From: an uncultured Lachnospiraceae bacterium
GTDB taxonomy: Bacteria > Bacillota > Clostridia > Lachnospirales > Lachnospiraceae
Assembly: GCA_947382625.1 (NCBI GenBank)
Contig: CANDAG010000024.1
Location: forward strand, 1 to 57,224
DNA length: 57,224 nucleotides
Reading direction: 5' to 3'
The notes under the pieces are model-generated. The model worked only from the letters and a program-made list of their open reading frames with translations. It searched no databases and was not told where the DNA came from. Shown piece after piece: positions 33,565-41,537 of this stretch. Both the position numbers and the translations under genes were made by a program. Position 1 is the first letter of the stretch. Each line of letters begins with the position of its first letter.

Positions 33565-34260
33565 TCAAAAGTACTGTATCATAGCCCGATTTATTTTTTC
33601 GTAGAAATTCCGTGAAAGGGGCAAGTCCCTTCCGTCCTTTAAGATCACCTGCGTTCTGGTAATCCTTCTCACAAAATGGAGATTTACAATATGCGACCTT
33701 CCTGTGCGGCAAAAGCGCTCGTCCAGCTCCGCTTCCAGCTCGTTTAAAGGCTTTTTCACTGTGTAAGCCTCCTCCCCATAAATGGTCACATAATTCCTTT
33801 GCACCTCCAGGAACCGGATCTCGCTTAAGGGGATCCGAACCACCTCTCCCGGCAGCGACAGACACAGCTCCTTCTCTCCGGACTCTGAACGCTCTTTTGC
33901 CCGGTCCAGAACGTCAAAGAATTTCTCTTCCGTCACCGGTTTGAGCAGATAGTGAAGCGCCTCCACATCATAGCCTTCTGCAATATACTCCATATAACCT
34001 GTGACAAAAATGATCTGGATACGGCGGTTTACCCGGCGTATTTTTTTTGCAAGCTCTACTCCGCTCATCCTGCCCATCTCAATATCCAAAAGTAAAAGGT
34101 CAAAGGACTTCTCCTCCTCATACCGGAAAAGAAAGGCCTCCGCAGAAGGAAAAATCTCTGCCTGCAGAATCACTCCTGCATCCTTTGCCCACTTTTCTGT
34201 AAGCATCTGCAGATAAGCCGCATCTGCCTGATTGTCATCGCAAATTGCCAGACGGTACAT
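33565..34260 (-). CDS. LytTR-family response regulator
   Basis: The 231-residue protein has a receiver domain (about 1-120) with the phospho-acceptor Asp in LLLLDIEMGRMSG and acidic pair CDDNQ near the start. A LytTR DNA-binding domain (about 135-230) contains LEVQRNYVTIYG and FCRTGRSHIVNLHFV. It would be phosphorylated by the adjacent GHKL kinase and bind direct-repeat sites. AAGGAG precedes the ATG. It follows an amidohydrolase gene by 28 bases and may be co-transcribed with it. Confidence 0.93.
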   Translation of the reverse strand: MYRLAICDDNQADAAYLQMLTEKWAKDAGVILQAEIFPSAEAFLFRYEEEKSFDLLLLDIEMGRMSGVELAKKIRRVNRRIQIIFVTGYMEYIAEGYDVEALHYLLKPVTEEKFFDVLDRAKERSESGEKELCLSLPGEVVRIPLSEIRFLEVQRNYVTIYGEEAYTVKKPLNELEAELDERFCRTGRSHIVNLHFVRRITRTQVILKDGRDLPLSRNFYEKINRAMIQYF

Positions 34261-34288
34261 AAAAATCTCCTTAGGGCTTCTTTCCTTG

Positions 34289-35440
34289 TCAAGACGCCTT
34301 GACTTCCTTCCCGTCGATCAAAACACATTTTACCCTGGTGGACACCTCAAAGGGACATCCGTCCGTGATCACCAGGTCCGCGTCCTTTCCAACCTCCAGG
34401 GAACCTACCCTGTCCTCGATCCCTGCATGCTTTGCGGGATTGATGGTAATGGCCTGCAGGGCTTTAAAGGGATCCATTCCCGCCTGTACTGCCAGCCCCG
34501 CACACAGAGGAAGGTATTCCTGAGGGATCACCGGTGAATCTGTGATGATCGATACCTGACAGCCTGCAGCAGCCAAAACGCCCGGCGTTGTCCAGCTCTT
34601 ATTGCGCAGCTCAAATTTGGACGCACTGGTAAGGGTCGGCCCCACTGCCAAAGGCACATTTTCCTTTGCAAGCTCCTCCACGATCAAATGCCCTTCCGTT
34701 ACATGCTCCAGAGTGATCTTCACTCCAAACTCTCTGGCAATACGCAGGGCGGCAAAAATATCCTCCGTGGCATGAGCATGGGCCTTGAGAGGCATTTCTC
34801 CCTTCAGCACAGGGATCAACGCTTCCAGCTTCATGTCAAAGGCCGGCTTCTTGGACACATCTTCTCCTGCCGCTTCCTTTTTTTCCATGTATTCTCTGGT
34901 CTTAAACAGCATTTCCCGAAGCAGCGCCGCAGTGGTCATCCGGCTGGAGTCCTTTTTATCCCGGTACACTCTTTTGGGATTTTCCCCGAAGGCACACTTC
35001 ATGGCCACGCCGTCCCTGACCACCATATCATCCACTCTCTTTCCCACAGTCTTGATGGTGGTAAAGGTACCGCCCAATACATTCGCGCTTCCGGGGCCTA
35101 CACAGACACAGGTAACTCCTGCTGCTGCCGCATGAGGAAAAGCCGCATCCATAGGCTTTACCCCGTCAATTCCCCGCAGATGAGGAACCACAATATCATT
35201 CATCTCATTATAGTCCATCCCCTCATAGCCAATGCCGTAGCCATCAAGGCCGATATGGCCGTGAGCCTCCACAAATCCGGGATAGACATGAAGTCCCTCC
35301 GCATCCACAATCCTGACGCCTTCTTCCGTCTCCAGATCCTGTCCGATCGCCTTGATCTTCCCGTTCTCCACCAGAATGTCTCCCCGAAAAGCCTCCTCGT
35401 GGATTGCATCATGGATCATGCCATTTTTAACACACAACAT
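34289..35440 (-). CDS. Metal-dependent amidohydrolase, imidazolonepropionase-like
   Basis: The 383-residue protein is a TIM-barrel amidohydrolase. Metal ligands are visible as HGH in GFVEAHGHIG, the His in LKAHAHATEDI, the His in TLEHVTEGH and the Asp in SIITDSPV, followed by the C-terminal KDADLVITDG strand typical of the superfamily. Substrates in this group range from imidazolones to prolidase-type dipeptides; I cannot narrow it down. A good promoter and AGGAGG lie upstream. Nothing around it points to a pathway. Confidence 0.88.
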   Translation of the reverse strand: MLCVKNGMIHDAIHEEAFRGDILVENGKIKAIGQDLETEEGVRIVDAEGLHVYPGFVEAHGHIGLDGYGIGYEGMDYNEMNDIVVPHLRGIDGVKPMDAAFPHAAAAGVTCVCVGPGSANVLGGTFTTIKTVGKRVDDMVVRDGVAMKCAFGENPKRVYRDKKDSSRMTTAALLREMLFKTREYMEKKEAAGEDVSKKPAFDMKLEALIPVLKGEMPLKAHAHATEDIFAALRIAREFGVKITLEHVTEGHLIVEELAKENVPLAVGPTLTSASKFELRNKSWTTPGVLAAAGCQVSIITDSPVIPQEYLPLCAGLAVQAGMDPFKALQAITINPAKHAGIEDRVGSLEVGKDADLVITDGCPFEVSTRVKCVLIDGKEVKAS

Positions 35441-35481
35441 ACCCTAATCCTCCTATGCATAGTAAAATTTCAACTCTTATT

Positions 35482-35509
35482 ACTATAACACAGTTTTCTC
35501 CTTAGTCAA
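35482..35509 (-). promoter_or_regulatory. Promoter of the amidohydrolase unit
   Basis: On minus: TTGACT (35504-35509), a 16-base spacer and TATAGT (35482-35487), about 40 bases before the start codon. Confidence 0.6.
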
Positions 35510-35526
35510 ATACCCTGAAACAAACC

Positions 35527-36069
35527 TTACTTCTCCAGAATCCCGGCCTTCCACAGCCTTTTCTTCACCTGTGTCCCCACCAGGATGGCCAGCGCCATCT
35601 TCACCAGATCTCCCGGGATAAAAGGTATCACTCCTGCCCCTAAAGCAGCTCCAAAGCTCATCCCGCCCTGTCTGGCAAGCCAGATTGTTCCGAACAGATA
35701 AAGAACCGCTGTTCCCAGCACCATCCCCAGGACAATGAAGATATAATCGGTTTTCCATTTATCCACAAAAAATCCAATGATAAGCGCCATAAACAGGTAA
35801 CCAACGATATAACCGCCGGTGGGTCCTAATACCTTACCGATCCCGCCGCTAAAACCTGTAAAAACGGGAAGCCCCACGGCCCCCAGCAAAATGTAGATTG
35901 CTATACTGATAGTTCCCATCTTCATTCCCAATATGTACACTGTCAAAAAGACTGCAAATGTCCCAAGAGATATTGGAACAGGACTGATGGGAATCACCAG
36001 AGACCAGGGTCCCAGAATGCATGCAACGGCAGCCATAAGGCCAATGAGTGTTATGTGTTTCGTGTTCAT
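35527..36069 (-). CDS. bioY: Biotin transporter BioY (ECF substrate-binding subunit)
   Basis: BioY binds biotin within the membrane and works with the energy-coupling module (EcfA, EcfA', EcfT), which is not in this window. The 180-residue protein has six helices and the BioY pattern PISPVPISLGTFAVFL, then AVGLPVFTGFSGGIGKVLGPTGGYIVGY, with the conserved GPTGGY loop. The start has GAGGG about ten bases upstream. A BirA-like operator overlaps the promoter, tying it to biotin supply. Confidence 0.95.
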   Translation of the reverse strand: MNTKHITLIGLMAAVACILGPWSLVIPISPVPISLGTFAVFLTVYILGMKMGTISIAIYILLGAVGLPVFTGFSGGIGKVLGPTGGYIVGYLFMALIIGFFVDKWKTDYIFIVLGMVLGTAVLYLFGTIWLARQGGMSFGAALGAGVIPFIPGDLVKMALAILVGTQVKKRLWKAGILEK

Positions 36070-36093
36070 AAATATGTATCCCTCTTTTCTTTC

Positions 36094-36166
36094 TCAATCA
36101 GCTGGCACGCAAGGTGTGTCGGCGTTTGATCAATAAGCCAGCACACAAGGTGCGACAGTGTTTGAT
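36094..36166. repeat. Two tandem dispersed hairpin repeats in the bioY leader
   Basis: Copy 1 (36094-36129) is TCAA-TCA-GCTG...CGGC-GT-TTGA. Copy 2 (36129-36166) is ATCAA-TAA-GC...GT-TTGAT, with a weak inner stem. Both are in the TAA/GT orientation on plus. They lie between the bioY promoter and its start, so they would be transcribed into the bioY leader. Confidence 0.65.
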
Positions 36167-36186
36167 GTAAACTTAATTTCAGAAAG

Positions 36187-36215
36187 AGTATACAATTGTC
36201 GTTCCGTAATGTCAA
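36187..36215 (-). promoter_or_regulatory. Promoter of bioY
   Basis: On minus: a perfect TTGACA (36210-36215), a 17-base spacer and TATACT (36187-36192). Confidence 0.85.
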
Positions 36216-36239
36216 CTTATTTTTAACCATAGTTAACAT
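36209..36239 (-). promoter_or_regulatory. BirA-type biotin operator
   Basis: On minus: ATGTTAAC, 15 bases, GTTGACAT. This is an inverted repeat with a single mismatch, in the form and spacing of Gram-positive BirA sites (TTGTTAAC-N14-16-GTTAACAA). Its right half coincides with the -35 of the bioY promoter, so bound biotin-BirA would block transcription. Confidence 0.75.
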
Positions 36240-36264
36240 TTATCTTAATACCTTCCCCAACCAC

Positions 36265-36311
36265 CAAAAAACGGATAAGACACAGACCATTTTCGCCTGC
36301 ATCCTATCCGT
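36265..36311 (-). terminator. Terminator of aspS
   Basis: On minus, ACGGATAGGATGCAGGC pairs imperfectly with GTCTGTGTCTTATCCGT and runs into TTTTTT. It is 20 bases past the aspS stop. Confidence 0.85.
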
Positions 36312-36331
36312 CATTTTCTCAAAAGCTGTAA

Positions 36332-38104
36332 CTATTCCTCTTCACATTCCTTCGGCAGATCGATCTTAATATGTACATCCCGAAGCTGCCTTTCATCTAC
36401 CTCCGAGGGAGCCCCCATCATCACATCCTGCGCAGTCTTGTTCATAGGGAAGGGAATGATCTCCCGGATACTCTCTTCGCCTGCGATCAGCATTACCATC
36501 CGATCCACACCGGGTGCGATTCCTGCATGAGGCGGCGCTCCATAACAGAAGGCATTGTACATGGCCGGGAACTTGGCCTTCACATCATCCTCCTTAAGCC
36601 CTACGATTTCAAAGGCCTTTACCATGATCTCCGGATCGTGATTTCTCACTGCGCCGGAGGAAAGCTCTACCCCATTGCATACCAGGTCATACTGGTAGGC
36701 ATAAATGTCCAGCGGATTCTTGGTCATAAGGGCTTCCATACCGCCCTGAGGCATGGAAAAAGGATTATGACAGAATTCCAGCTCTCCGGACTCCTCCCCG
36801 ATCTCATACATCGGGAAATCCACGATCCAACAAAATTCATAGCAATCCTGCCTCATATGGCCTTCCGCCGCACTTCCTAAGAATTTCCGCAATACGCCGG
36901 CACCCTTTAAGGCATCTTGTTCCTTTCCTGCCGTCAGTCCTACAAAATCACCGTTCTTAAGGCCAAGAGCTTCAATCACCTGTTCCCTGCGCTCCTGCAG
37001 GAACTTGGAAATACCTCCTACCAGATTGCCGCTCTCATCCAGCTTGAACCAATAAGCCTTTTGTCCGCTCTGTACCTCCACATCACTGCAGATCTTATCG
37101 ATCACCTTCCGGGTAGCCGTAAAATGATCCACCACAATGGCCTCCACCTTCTGTCCTTCAAAGGGGCCAAAACCGCAGCCCTCCATACATTCCGTGGCAT
37201 CCTGGAGAACAAGATCGATCCGAAGATCCGGCTTGTCCGTCCCATACTTACTCATGGCATCTCTGTAGGAGATCCTGGTAAAGGGAGCCTTAGAAGCGGT
37301 CTTGTATTTACCATACTCCGCAAAAATAGGCGGCAGCACTGTTTCGATCACACCAAACACATCGTCCTGAGTGGCAAATGCCATCTCCATATCCAGCTGA
37401 TAAAACTCTCCCGGCGAACGGTCAGCCCTTGCGTCCTCATCACGGAAGCAGGGGGCGATCTGAAAATATCTGTCGAATCCCGAGGTCATAAGAAGCTGCT
37501 TAAACTGCTGAGGCGCTTGGGGCAGGGCATAAAATTTGCCCGGATGATTCCTGGAAGGAACCAGATAATCCCGTGCCCCTTCCGGCGAGGAACAGGTCAA
37601 TATGGGCGTGGTAATCTCTAAGAAATCCTGCTCTGTCATACGCCTGCGGATCTCTGCTACGATCTTACTGCGAAGAACGATCTTTTCTTTTACGGAAGGA
37701 TTTCTCAGATCCAGATATCTGTATTTAAGTCTTACGGCTTCATCCGCCTCCTTGGAACGGCTCACCTCAAAGGGCAGTTCATTGTAAATACACTTTCCGA
37801 GAACCGTGATATCCTCCGGAACCACCTCGATCTCACCGGTAGGGATCTGCGTATTTTTGCTGGAACGCTCTCTCACCAGTCCGGTAATGGAAAGCGTTGA
37901 CTCATTGTTCACTCCGGAAAGCTTCGCCATCATTTCTTCTGTCTCGATCACAGCCTGGGTCACGCCATAAAAGTCCCGAAGGATCAAAAATCCCAGATTT
38001 TTGCTGACCTTCCGCATATTGTCATACCAACCGACGATGGTGACCCTTTTCCCAACATCCTCAATCCTGAGCTGTGCACATGTGTGCGTTCTTGACTGTA
38101 CCAT
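36332..38104 (-). CDS. aspS: Aspartyl-tRNA synthetase
   Basis: A 590-residue class IIb enzyme of the bacterial type. An N-terminal OB fold (about 1-110) binds the anticodon, followed by motif 1, motif 2 (FQIAPCFRDEDARADRSPGEFYQLDMEM), a GAD insert (about 290-420) and motif 3 (GIAPGVDRMVMLIAGEESIREII). Length and insert match discriminating bacterial AspS. The ribosome site AAAGGAG is rather far (about 14 bases) from the ATG. It is monocistronic with its own promoter and terminator. Confidence 0.97.
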   Translation of the reverse strand: MVQSRTHTCAQLRIEDVGKRVTIVGWYDNMRKVSKNLGFLILRDFYGVTQAVIETEEMMAKLSGVNNESTLSITGLVRERSSKNTQIPTGEIEVVPEDITVLGKCIYNELPFEVSRSKEADEAVRLKYRYLDLRNPSVKEKIVLRSKIVAEIRRRMTEQDFLEITTPILTCSSPEGARDYLVPSRNHPGKFYALPQAPQQFKQLLMTSGFDRYFQIAPCFRDEDARADRSPGEFYQLDMEMAFATQDDVFGVIETVLPPIFAEYGKYKTASKAPFTRISYRDAMSKYGTDKPDLRIDLVLQDATECMEGCGFGPFEGQKVEAIVVDHFTATRKVIDKICSDVEVQSGQKAYWFKLDESGNLVGGISKFLQERREQVIEALGLKNGDFVGLTAGKEQDALKGAGVLRKFLGSAAEGHMRQDCYEFCWIVDFPMYEIGEESGELEFCHNPFSMPQGGMEALMTKNPLDIYAYQYDLVCNGVELSSGAVRNHDPEIMVKAFEIVGLKEDDVKAKFPAMYNAFCYGAPPHAGIAPGVDRMVMLIAGEESIREIIPFPMNKTAQDVMMGAPSEVDERQLRDVHIKIDLPKECEEE

Positions 38105-38146
38105 AATTTATAACCATGCTCCTTTCAGCTTCTGATTTTTCATTAT

Positions 38147-38186
38147 ATCAAACGCCTTCCCGCTCTGCGGGTCGGCTTATTGAATA
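38147..38186. repeat. Dispersed hairpin repeat before aspS
   Basis: Plus strand ATCAA-AC-GCC-TT-CCCGC-TCT-GCGGG-TC-GGC-TTA-TTGA. Outer stem, AC/TTA loop and a strong two-part inner stem (GCC/GGC and CCCGC/GCGGG) are all intact. It lies in the aspS mRNA leader. Confidence 0.8.
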
Positions 38187-38217
38187 TGTAACGGCCCGGC
38201 CTGGCCGAACCGTTCTT

Positions 38218-38246
38218 ATTATACACACTCCGGCTCCATTCTGCAA
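38218..38246 (-). promoter_or_regulatory. Promoter of aspS
   Basis: On minus: TTGCAG (38241-38246), a 17-base spacer and a perfect TATAAT (38218-38223). A GC-rich inverted repeat (AACGG..GGCC/GGCC..CCGTT, about 38190-38214) lies just downstream. Confidence 0.75.
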
Positions 38247-38277
38247 TCATCGAAAACAGTTTTTGTATCATTGTAGC

Positions 38278-38306
38278 AACTGTGAAGCCGAAGGCCGGAC
38301 TATTCA
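38278..38306. repeat. Palindromic repeat with GCC-GAA-GGC core, degenerate copy
   Basis: AACTGTGAAGCCGAAGGCCGGACTATT keeps the GAAGCCGAAGGC core of copies 1 and 2, but the outer stem has mismatches. It directly follows the stop codon of the DUF5722 gene. Confidence 0.45.
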
Positions 38307-39956
38307 TCATTGTACTACCCCGGTGCCGCTTCTGGTCCACAGGATCCTCTCTCTAATCATCTCATCAATATCCATCCCGATGATCTCCGATGCCCTCGCC
38401 TTGGCAGCCGCCTCATTTTCCGTGCCCAGGTTTTTGTAAATCTCATAGGCAGGCTTTTTGTTTCCATCCAGATCATAAAGACCAAGGGCCAGATGACTCT
38501 CCATCTCATGAGCCTCGTCTGTCTGCCTGAAAAGCATAAAAGCATCCACATCCGGAAGCGATGCGGCCTTCAGGTATCCATAAGCAACGGAGGCTTCCTG
38601 TGCTTCCGTGCCAAAGCTGGAGGTATACCCCACCTCTGCAAGGGAAATGCTCCTTACTTCTCCCCGGGGATTTAAAAACTGCTCCCGATGCATATAATCG
38701 ATCAGAACGTCTATATTCTGCATGGTGATATACAAAGAGCTTAAGCTGTCCTTCACCCATACTGCCGGCCCGTTCCAGGCATAGGGATCGTACAGGGGAG
38801 AATTATAGGGATGGAAGGAAAGTCCCCAGTCAATATTTCCCTCTCTGTTCATATAATAATTGAACTGATCCAGATAATCCTTAGACAAAAAGCTTCCCGG
38901 ATTGGATTTCCGGTTCCACTCCTGATCGATGGAATTATAAACCCGCACATTGGCGTTCATGCTTTTTAATTCATTGTAAAATATCCGGAATGCCTTTACA
39001 TAAATATTGACATTGAGATCCAGAGAGGATGAATTGGTATACCACCAGGAAGTCCTGGCATTTACCTCGTTGCCGATGATCCAGTTGTCCACCTGTCCGC
39101 ATCCTGTCTTTCCCGAATAACGCTGTCCCAGAAATGCAGCGATCGCCTTCAGATAATCCACGCCTCCGGCATTGGCCACATTCAGCGCATATCCCGGACA
39201 GTCTCCCCCTTCTGCAAGAGGATGGATCAGATGCCGGGAGTACTGTCCTTTTCCACTGTTTAAAAGAACCATGGTCACCTGCATCCCATAACGGTTAAAG
39301 CCGGAAATAGTGGAATCATATTCCGCCAGCATCCCACCATTGAAATAGAATGTCTGACCATTATAGGTGAAGGGCACCGCCCCGGGAACTGACTCTGCAA
39401 GACAGATATCATCCAGATCCATATTGTAAACCACCTGCTGTATCCCCAGCTCCTGCAGCTCTCCGTTTGCCACCCTTGTAATATCCGGCAGGAGTCCTTT
39501 GATCCCTGTATCCCTTCTCTCGGAAGTATAGGCTGCAAGCGCCTCCGGATTGGTGATATAATGCTCGTCGCTTACCTGCTGCATCTGCCCGCCCCGTTTG
39601 ACTGCTACCAGGAACTTACGGCTCAGGTTGGAACCCGCAGTATTATAGTTCAGAGGAAAGCTTACGGAAACGGAAGCGCCTACCTCTGTACTGGCAACGA
39701 TCTCTCCCCTTGGCCCGTCCTCATAAACCTCGTCCGCATAAATGTAGAACTTACCGTCATCGCTGGAAGGAACACTGGATGCCTCTAACTGACAGACCAC
39801 CTCGGTTCCTGAGATCTGACAGGACGAGATGGCAACCGGCCGCCCTGCCGCCTGTGCATACAGCACATTACCATCCCCCGCAGCGACGCTTCCTATTACA
39901 AGAATAGTCATAAGTATGAAGGCTATTATTCTGTGTCTGGTGTTTTTACTTTTCAT
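38307..39956 (-). CDS. Secreted DUF5722 protein, glycoside-hydrolase-like
   Basis: The 549-residue protein has a signal peptide (about 1-37, cleavage near AQAAG), an N-terminal beta domain (about 40-125) and a long TIM-barrel-like region. DUF5722 members resemble clan GH-A hydrolases: IIGNEVNARTSW fits the acid/base Glu and SLAEVGYTSSFG fits the nucleophile Glu. I infer a sugar-cleaving enzyme on the cell surface. The protein ends without a sorting motif or wall-binding domain, so it is probably released. A weak promoter lies at 40154-40183. Confidence 0.82.
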   Translation of the reverse strand: MKSKNTRHRIIAFILMTILVIGSVAAGDGNVLYAQAAGRPVAISSCQISGTEVVCQLEASSVPSSDDGKFYIYADEVYEDGPRGEIVASTEVGASVSVSFPLNYNTAGSNLSRKFLVAVKRGGQMQQVSDEHYITNPEALAAYTSERRDTGIKGLLPDITRVANGELQELGIQQVVYNMDLDDICLAESVPGAVPFTYNGQTFYFNGGMLAEYDSTISGFNRYGMQVTMVLLNSGKGQYSRHLIHPLAEGGDCPGYALNVANAGGVDYLKAIAAFLGQRYSGKTGCGQVDNWIIGNEVNARTSWWYTNSSSLDLNVNIYVKAFRIFYNELKSMNANVRVYNSIDQEWNRKSNPGSFLSKDYLDQFNYYMNREGNIDWGLSFHPYNSPLYDPYAWNGPAVWVKDSLSSLYITMQNIDVLIDYMHREQFLNPRGEVRSISLAEVGYTSSFGTEAQEASVAYGYLKAASLPDVDAFMLFRQTDEAHEMESHLALGLYDLDGNKKPAYEIYKNLGTENEAAAKARASEIIGMDIDEMIRERILWTRSGTGVVQ

Positions 39957-39993
39957 GAGTTTTCTCCTGTTGTGTCCTGTAACTTATTGCACT

Positions 39994-40101
39994 GCGCACG
40001 CATCAGCGTGCTTCGTTTATCTCTTGTCGCAAGGAGGGACCCGCCGCAGGTGGGAGGATTCCTTGTGACCTACGCACGCATCAGCGTGCTTCACTTATCT
40101 C
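39994..40101. repeat. Pair of about 30-bp direct repeats with internal hairpins
   Basis: CGCACGCATCAGCGTGCTTC followed by a variable pair and TTATCTC occurs at about 39995-40023 and 40073-40101. Each copy contains a GCACGC/GCGTGC hairpin. Between them lies a larger imperfect palindrome (CAAGGAGGG...TCCTTG). The whole 39957-40250 interval is gene-free and would be the leader of the DUF5722 gene. Confidence 0.65.
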
Positions 40102-40153
40102 CGCAGTGTACGCTCGAAAAGTCTTTGACTTTCCTCGCTCACGGGCTTCGCCC

Positions 40154-40183
40154 TATATATCCGTAATCTGAAAAAATTGTCAG
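40154..40183 (-). promoter_or_regulatory. Candidate promoter of the DUF5722 gene
   Basis: On minus: CTGACA (40178-40183), an 18-base spacer and TATATA (40154-40159), about 200 bases before the start. The leader would contain the direct repeats. Confidence 0.4.
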
Positions 40184-40250
40184 CAAGCTGCCATTTTTTC
40201 ATCTTTCGGATATGCACTGCTCATTGCCAACGTGTACATTATATCACGTG

Positions 40251-41438
40251 TCACTTTGAGATACCACATAAATCCTTCACCACTTCTCCGGCAATGATCA
40301 ATCCTGCCACAGAGGGGACAAAGGCGGTACTGCCCGGCGTACTCCTTCGTTTCCGTCCGTAACCTGCTGCCTCTTCCTCTGCTTCCTGATGCTGCATCTC
40401 TTCATGTCCGGCAGGGATTTCCTCCGAGTAGACCACCTTCAGCTTTTCCACTCCCCGCTTTTTCAGTTCCCGGCGCATCACCTTTGCAAGGGGACACACT
40501 CTGGTCTGATAAATATCCGCCACACGGAACTGACTTCCATCTAACTTGTTCCCGGCTCCCATACTGCTGATAATGGGAACCCCTTTTTCCTCTGCCGCCA
40601 TTACAAGGGCAATCTTTGCCGTCACCGTATCTACGGCATCCACCACATAATCGTATTCCCCGAAAGGAAATTCCGCCGCATTTTCCGGAAGAAAAAAGCA
40701 ATTGTGGGTTCTCACAGTAATCTCCGGATCAATGGAAAGGATTCTTTCCTTCATGGCATCCACCTTAGACTGCCCTAAGCTTTTACGGGTGGCAATGATC
40801 TGCCGGTTTAAATTGGTAACCGCTACTGTATCGTGATCCACCAGATCAATGGCTCCCACACCGCTTCTGGCGAGGGCTTCACACACATATCCTCCCACAC
40901 CGCCTATTCCGAAAACAGCCACACGGGATTTCTTAAGTCCCTCCATAGCAGCCCTGCCAAGAAGCATCTCTGTCCGTGAAAAAGGATATTCTTCTTCCAT
41001 CACATTCTGATCTTCGATAGAAGCTTTCTCCTGCTGCCACCTGACCAAATCCGCCAGGGTAATGCCATCCACCACCCGACTTACAGCTTCATTGACCTTC
41101 TCCCAGATCTTTACGGTCACGCAATCCGTCCTGCGTCCGCACTGTGCAGGATTCTCCCCCACACAGCTTACCGGTGCAAGATCCTTTTCTGTGAGCCTGA
41201 GGATCATGCCTACTGTGTATTCGGAAGGATCCTTTTGCAGCTTATAGCCTCCCTGGGCTCCTCTGATCCCGCTCACAAACCCTGCCTTATTTAAAATGGA
41301 AATGATCTGCTCCAGATATTTTTCGGAAATCTGCTGTCTCTCGGCAACCTCCTTGAGTCTGACAGGCCCTCCACTGTCATTGACAGCCAGATCCAGCATC
41401 AGCCGCAGCGCATATCTTCCCTTTGTTGATACCTTCAT
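40251..41438 (-). CDS. Rrf2/IscR-type regulator fused to a TcdA-type tRNA dehydratase
   Basis: One 395-residue frame joins two normally separate proteins. Residues 1-about 135 are an Rrf2 winged-helix regulator (MKVSTKGRYALRLMLDLA) with three cysteines at about 92, 100 and 106, matching the cluster-binding zone of IscR. Residues 147-395 are a complete ThiF/E1-like enzyme (MEEEYPFSRTEMLLGRAAME, then GIGGVGGY) of the TcdA/CsdL type, which cyclises t6A to ct6A in tRNA. The start at 41438 has GGAGG five bases upstream. No good ribosome site precedes Met147, so I read a real fusion, although internal initiation is possible. Confidence 0.85.
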   Translation of the reverse strand: MKVSTKGRYALRLMLDLAVNDSGGPVRLKEVAERQQISEKYLEQIISILNKAGFVSGIRGAQGGYKLQKDPSEYTVGMILRLTEKDLAPVSCVGENPAQCGRRTDCVTVKIWEKVNEAVSRVVDGITLADLVRWQQEKASIEDQNVMEEEYPFSRTEMLLGRAAMEGLKKSRVAVFGIGGVGGYVCEALARSGVGAIDLVDHDTVAVTNLNRQIIATRKSLGQSKVDAMKERILSIDPEITVRTHNCFFLPENAAEFPFGEYDYVVDAVDTVTAKIALVMAAEEKGVPIISSMGAGNKLDGSQFRVADIYQTRVCPLAKVMRRELKKRGVEKLKVVYSEEIPAGHEEMQHQEAEEEAAGYGRKRRSTPGSTAFVPSVAGLIIAGEVVKDLCGISK

Positions 41439-41467
41439 ATCCACCTCCGGATCATTTTCTTTTAGAT

Positions 41468-41496
41468 TAGGTATTGACATCTTTTCAGATTACCTA
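41468..41496. promoter_or_regulatory. Inverted repeat upstream of the Rrf2-TcdA gene
   Basis: TAGGTA, 17 bases, TACCTA, located 30 bases before the start codon. It may be an autoregulatory operator. The plus strand also shows TTGACA and TAAGAT 17 bases apart here. Confidence 0.45.
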
Positions 41497-41537
41497 TAAG
41501 ATAATAGAAAGAAGAAGCGAGTTTCTTACCGTACAGC

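Noticed and set aside
41000-41002. Separate tcdA start at the internal ATG
   Set aside because: The frame is continuous with the Rrf2 part and the nearest AGGAG is over 20 bases upstream, too far to be used well.
41474-41502. Plus-strand promoter TTGACA-N17-TAAGAT
   Set aside because: It points away from any plus-strand gene and coincides with the inverted repeat before the Rrf2-TcdA gene. More likely chance or an operator; an antisense transcript cannot be ruled out.
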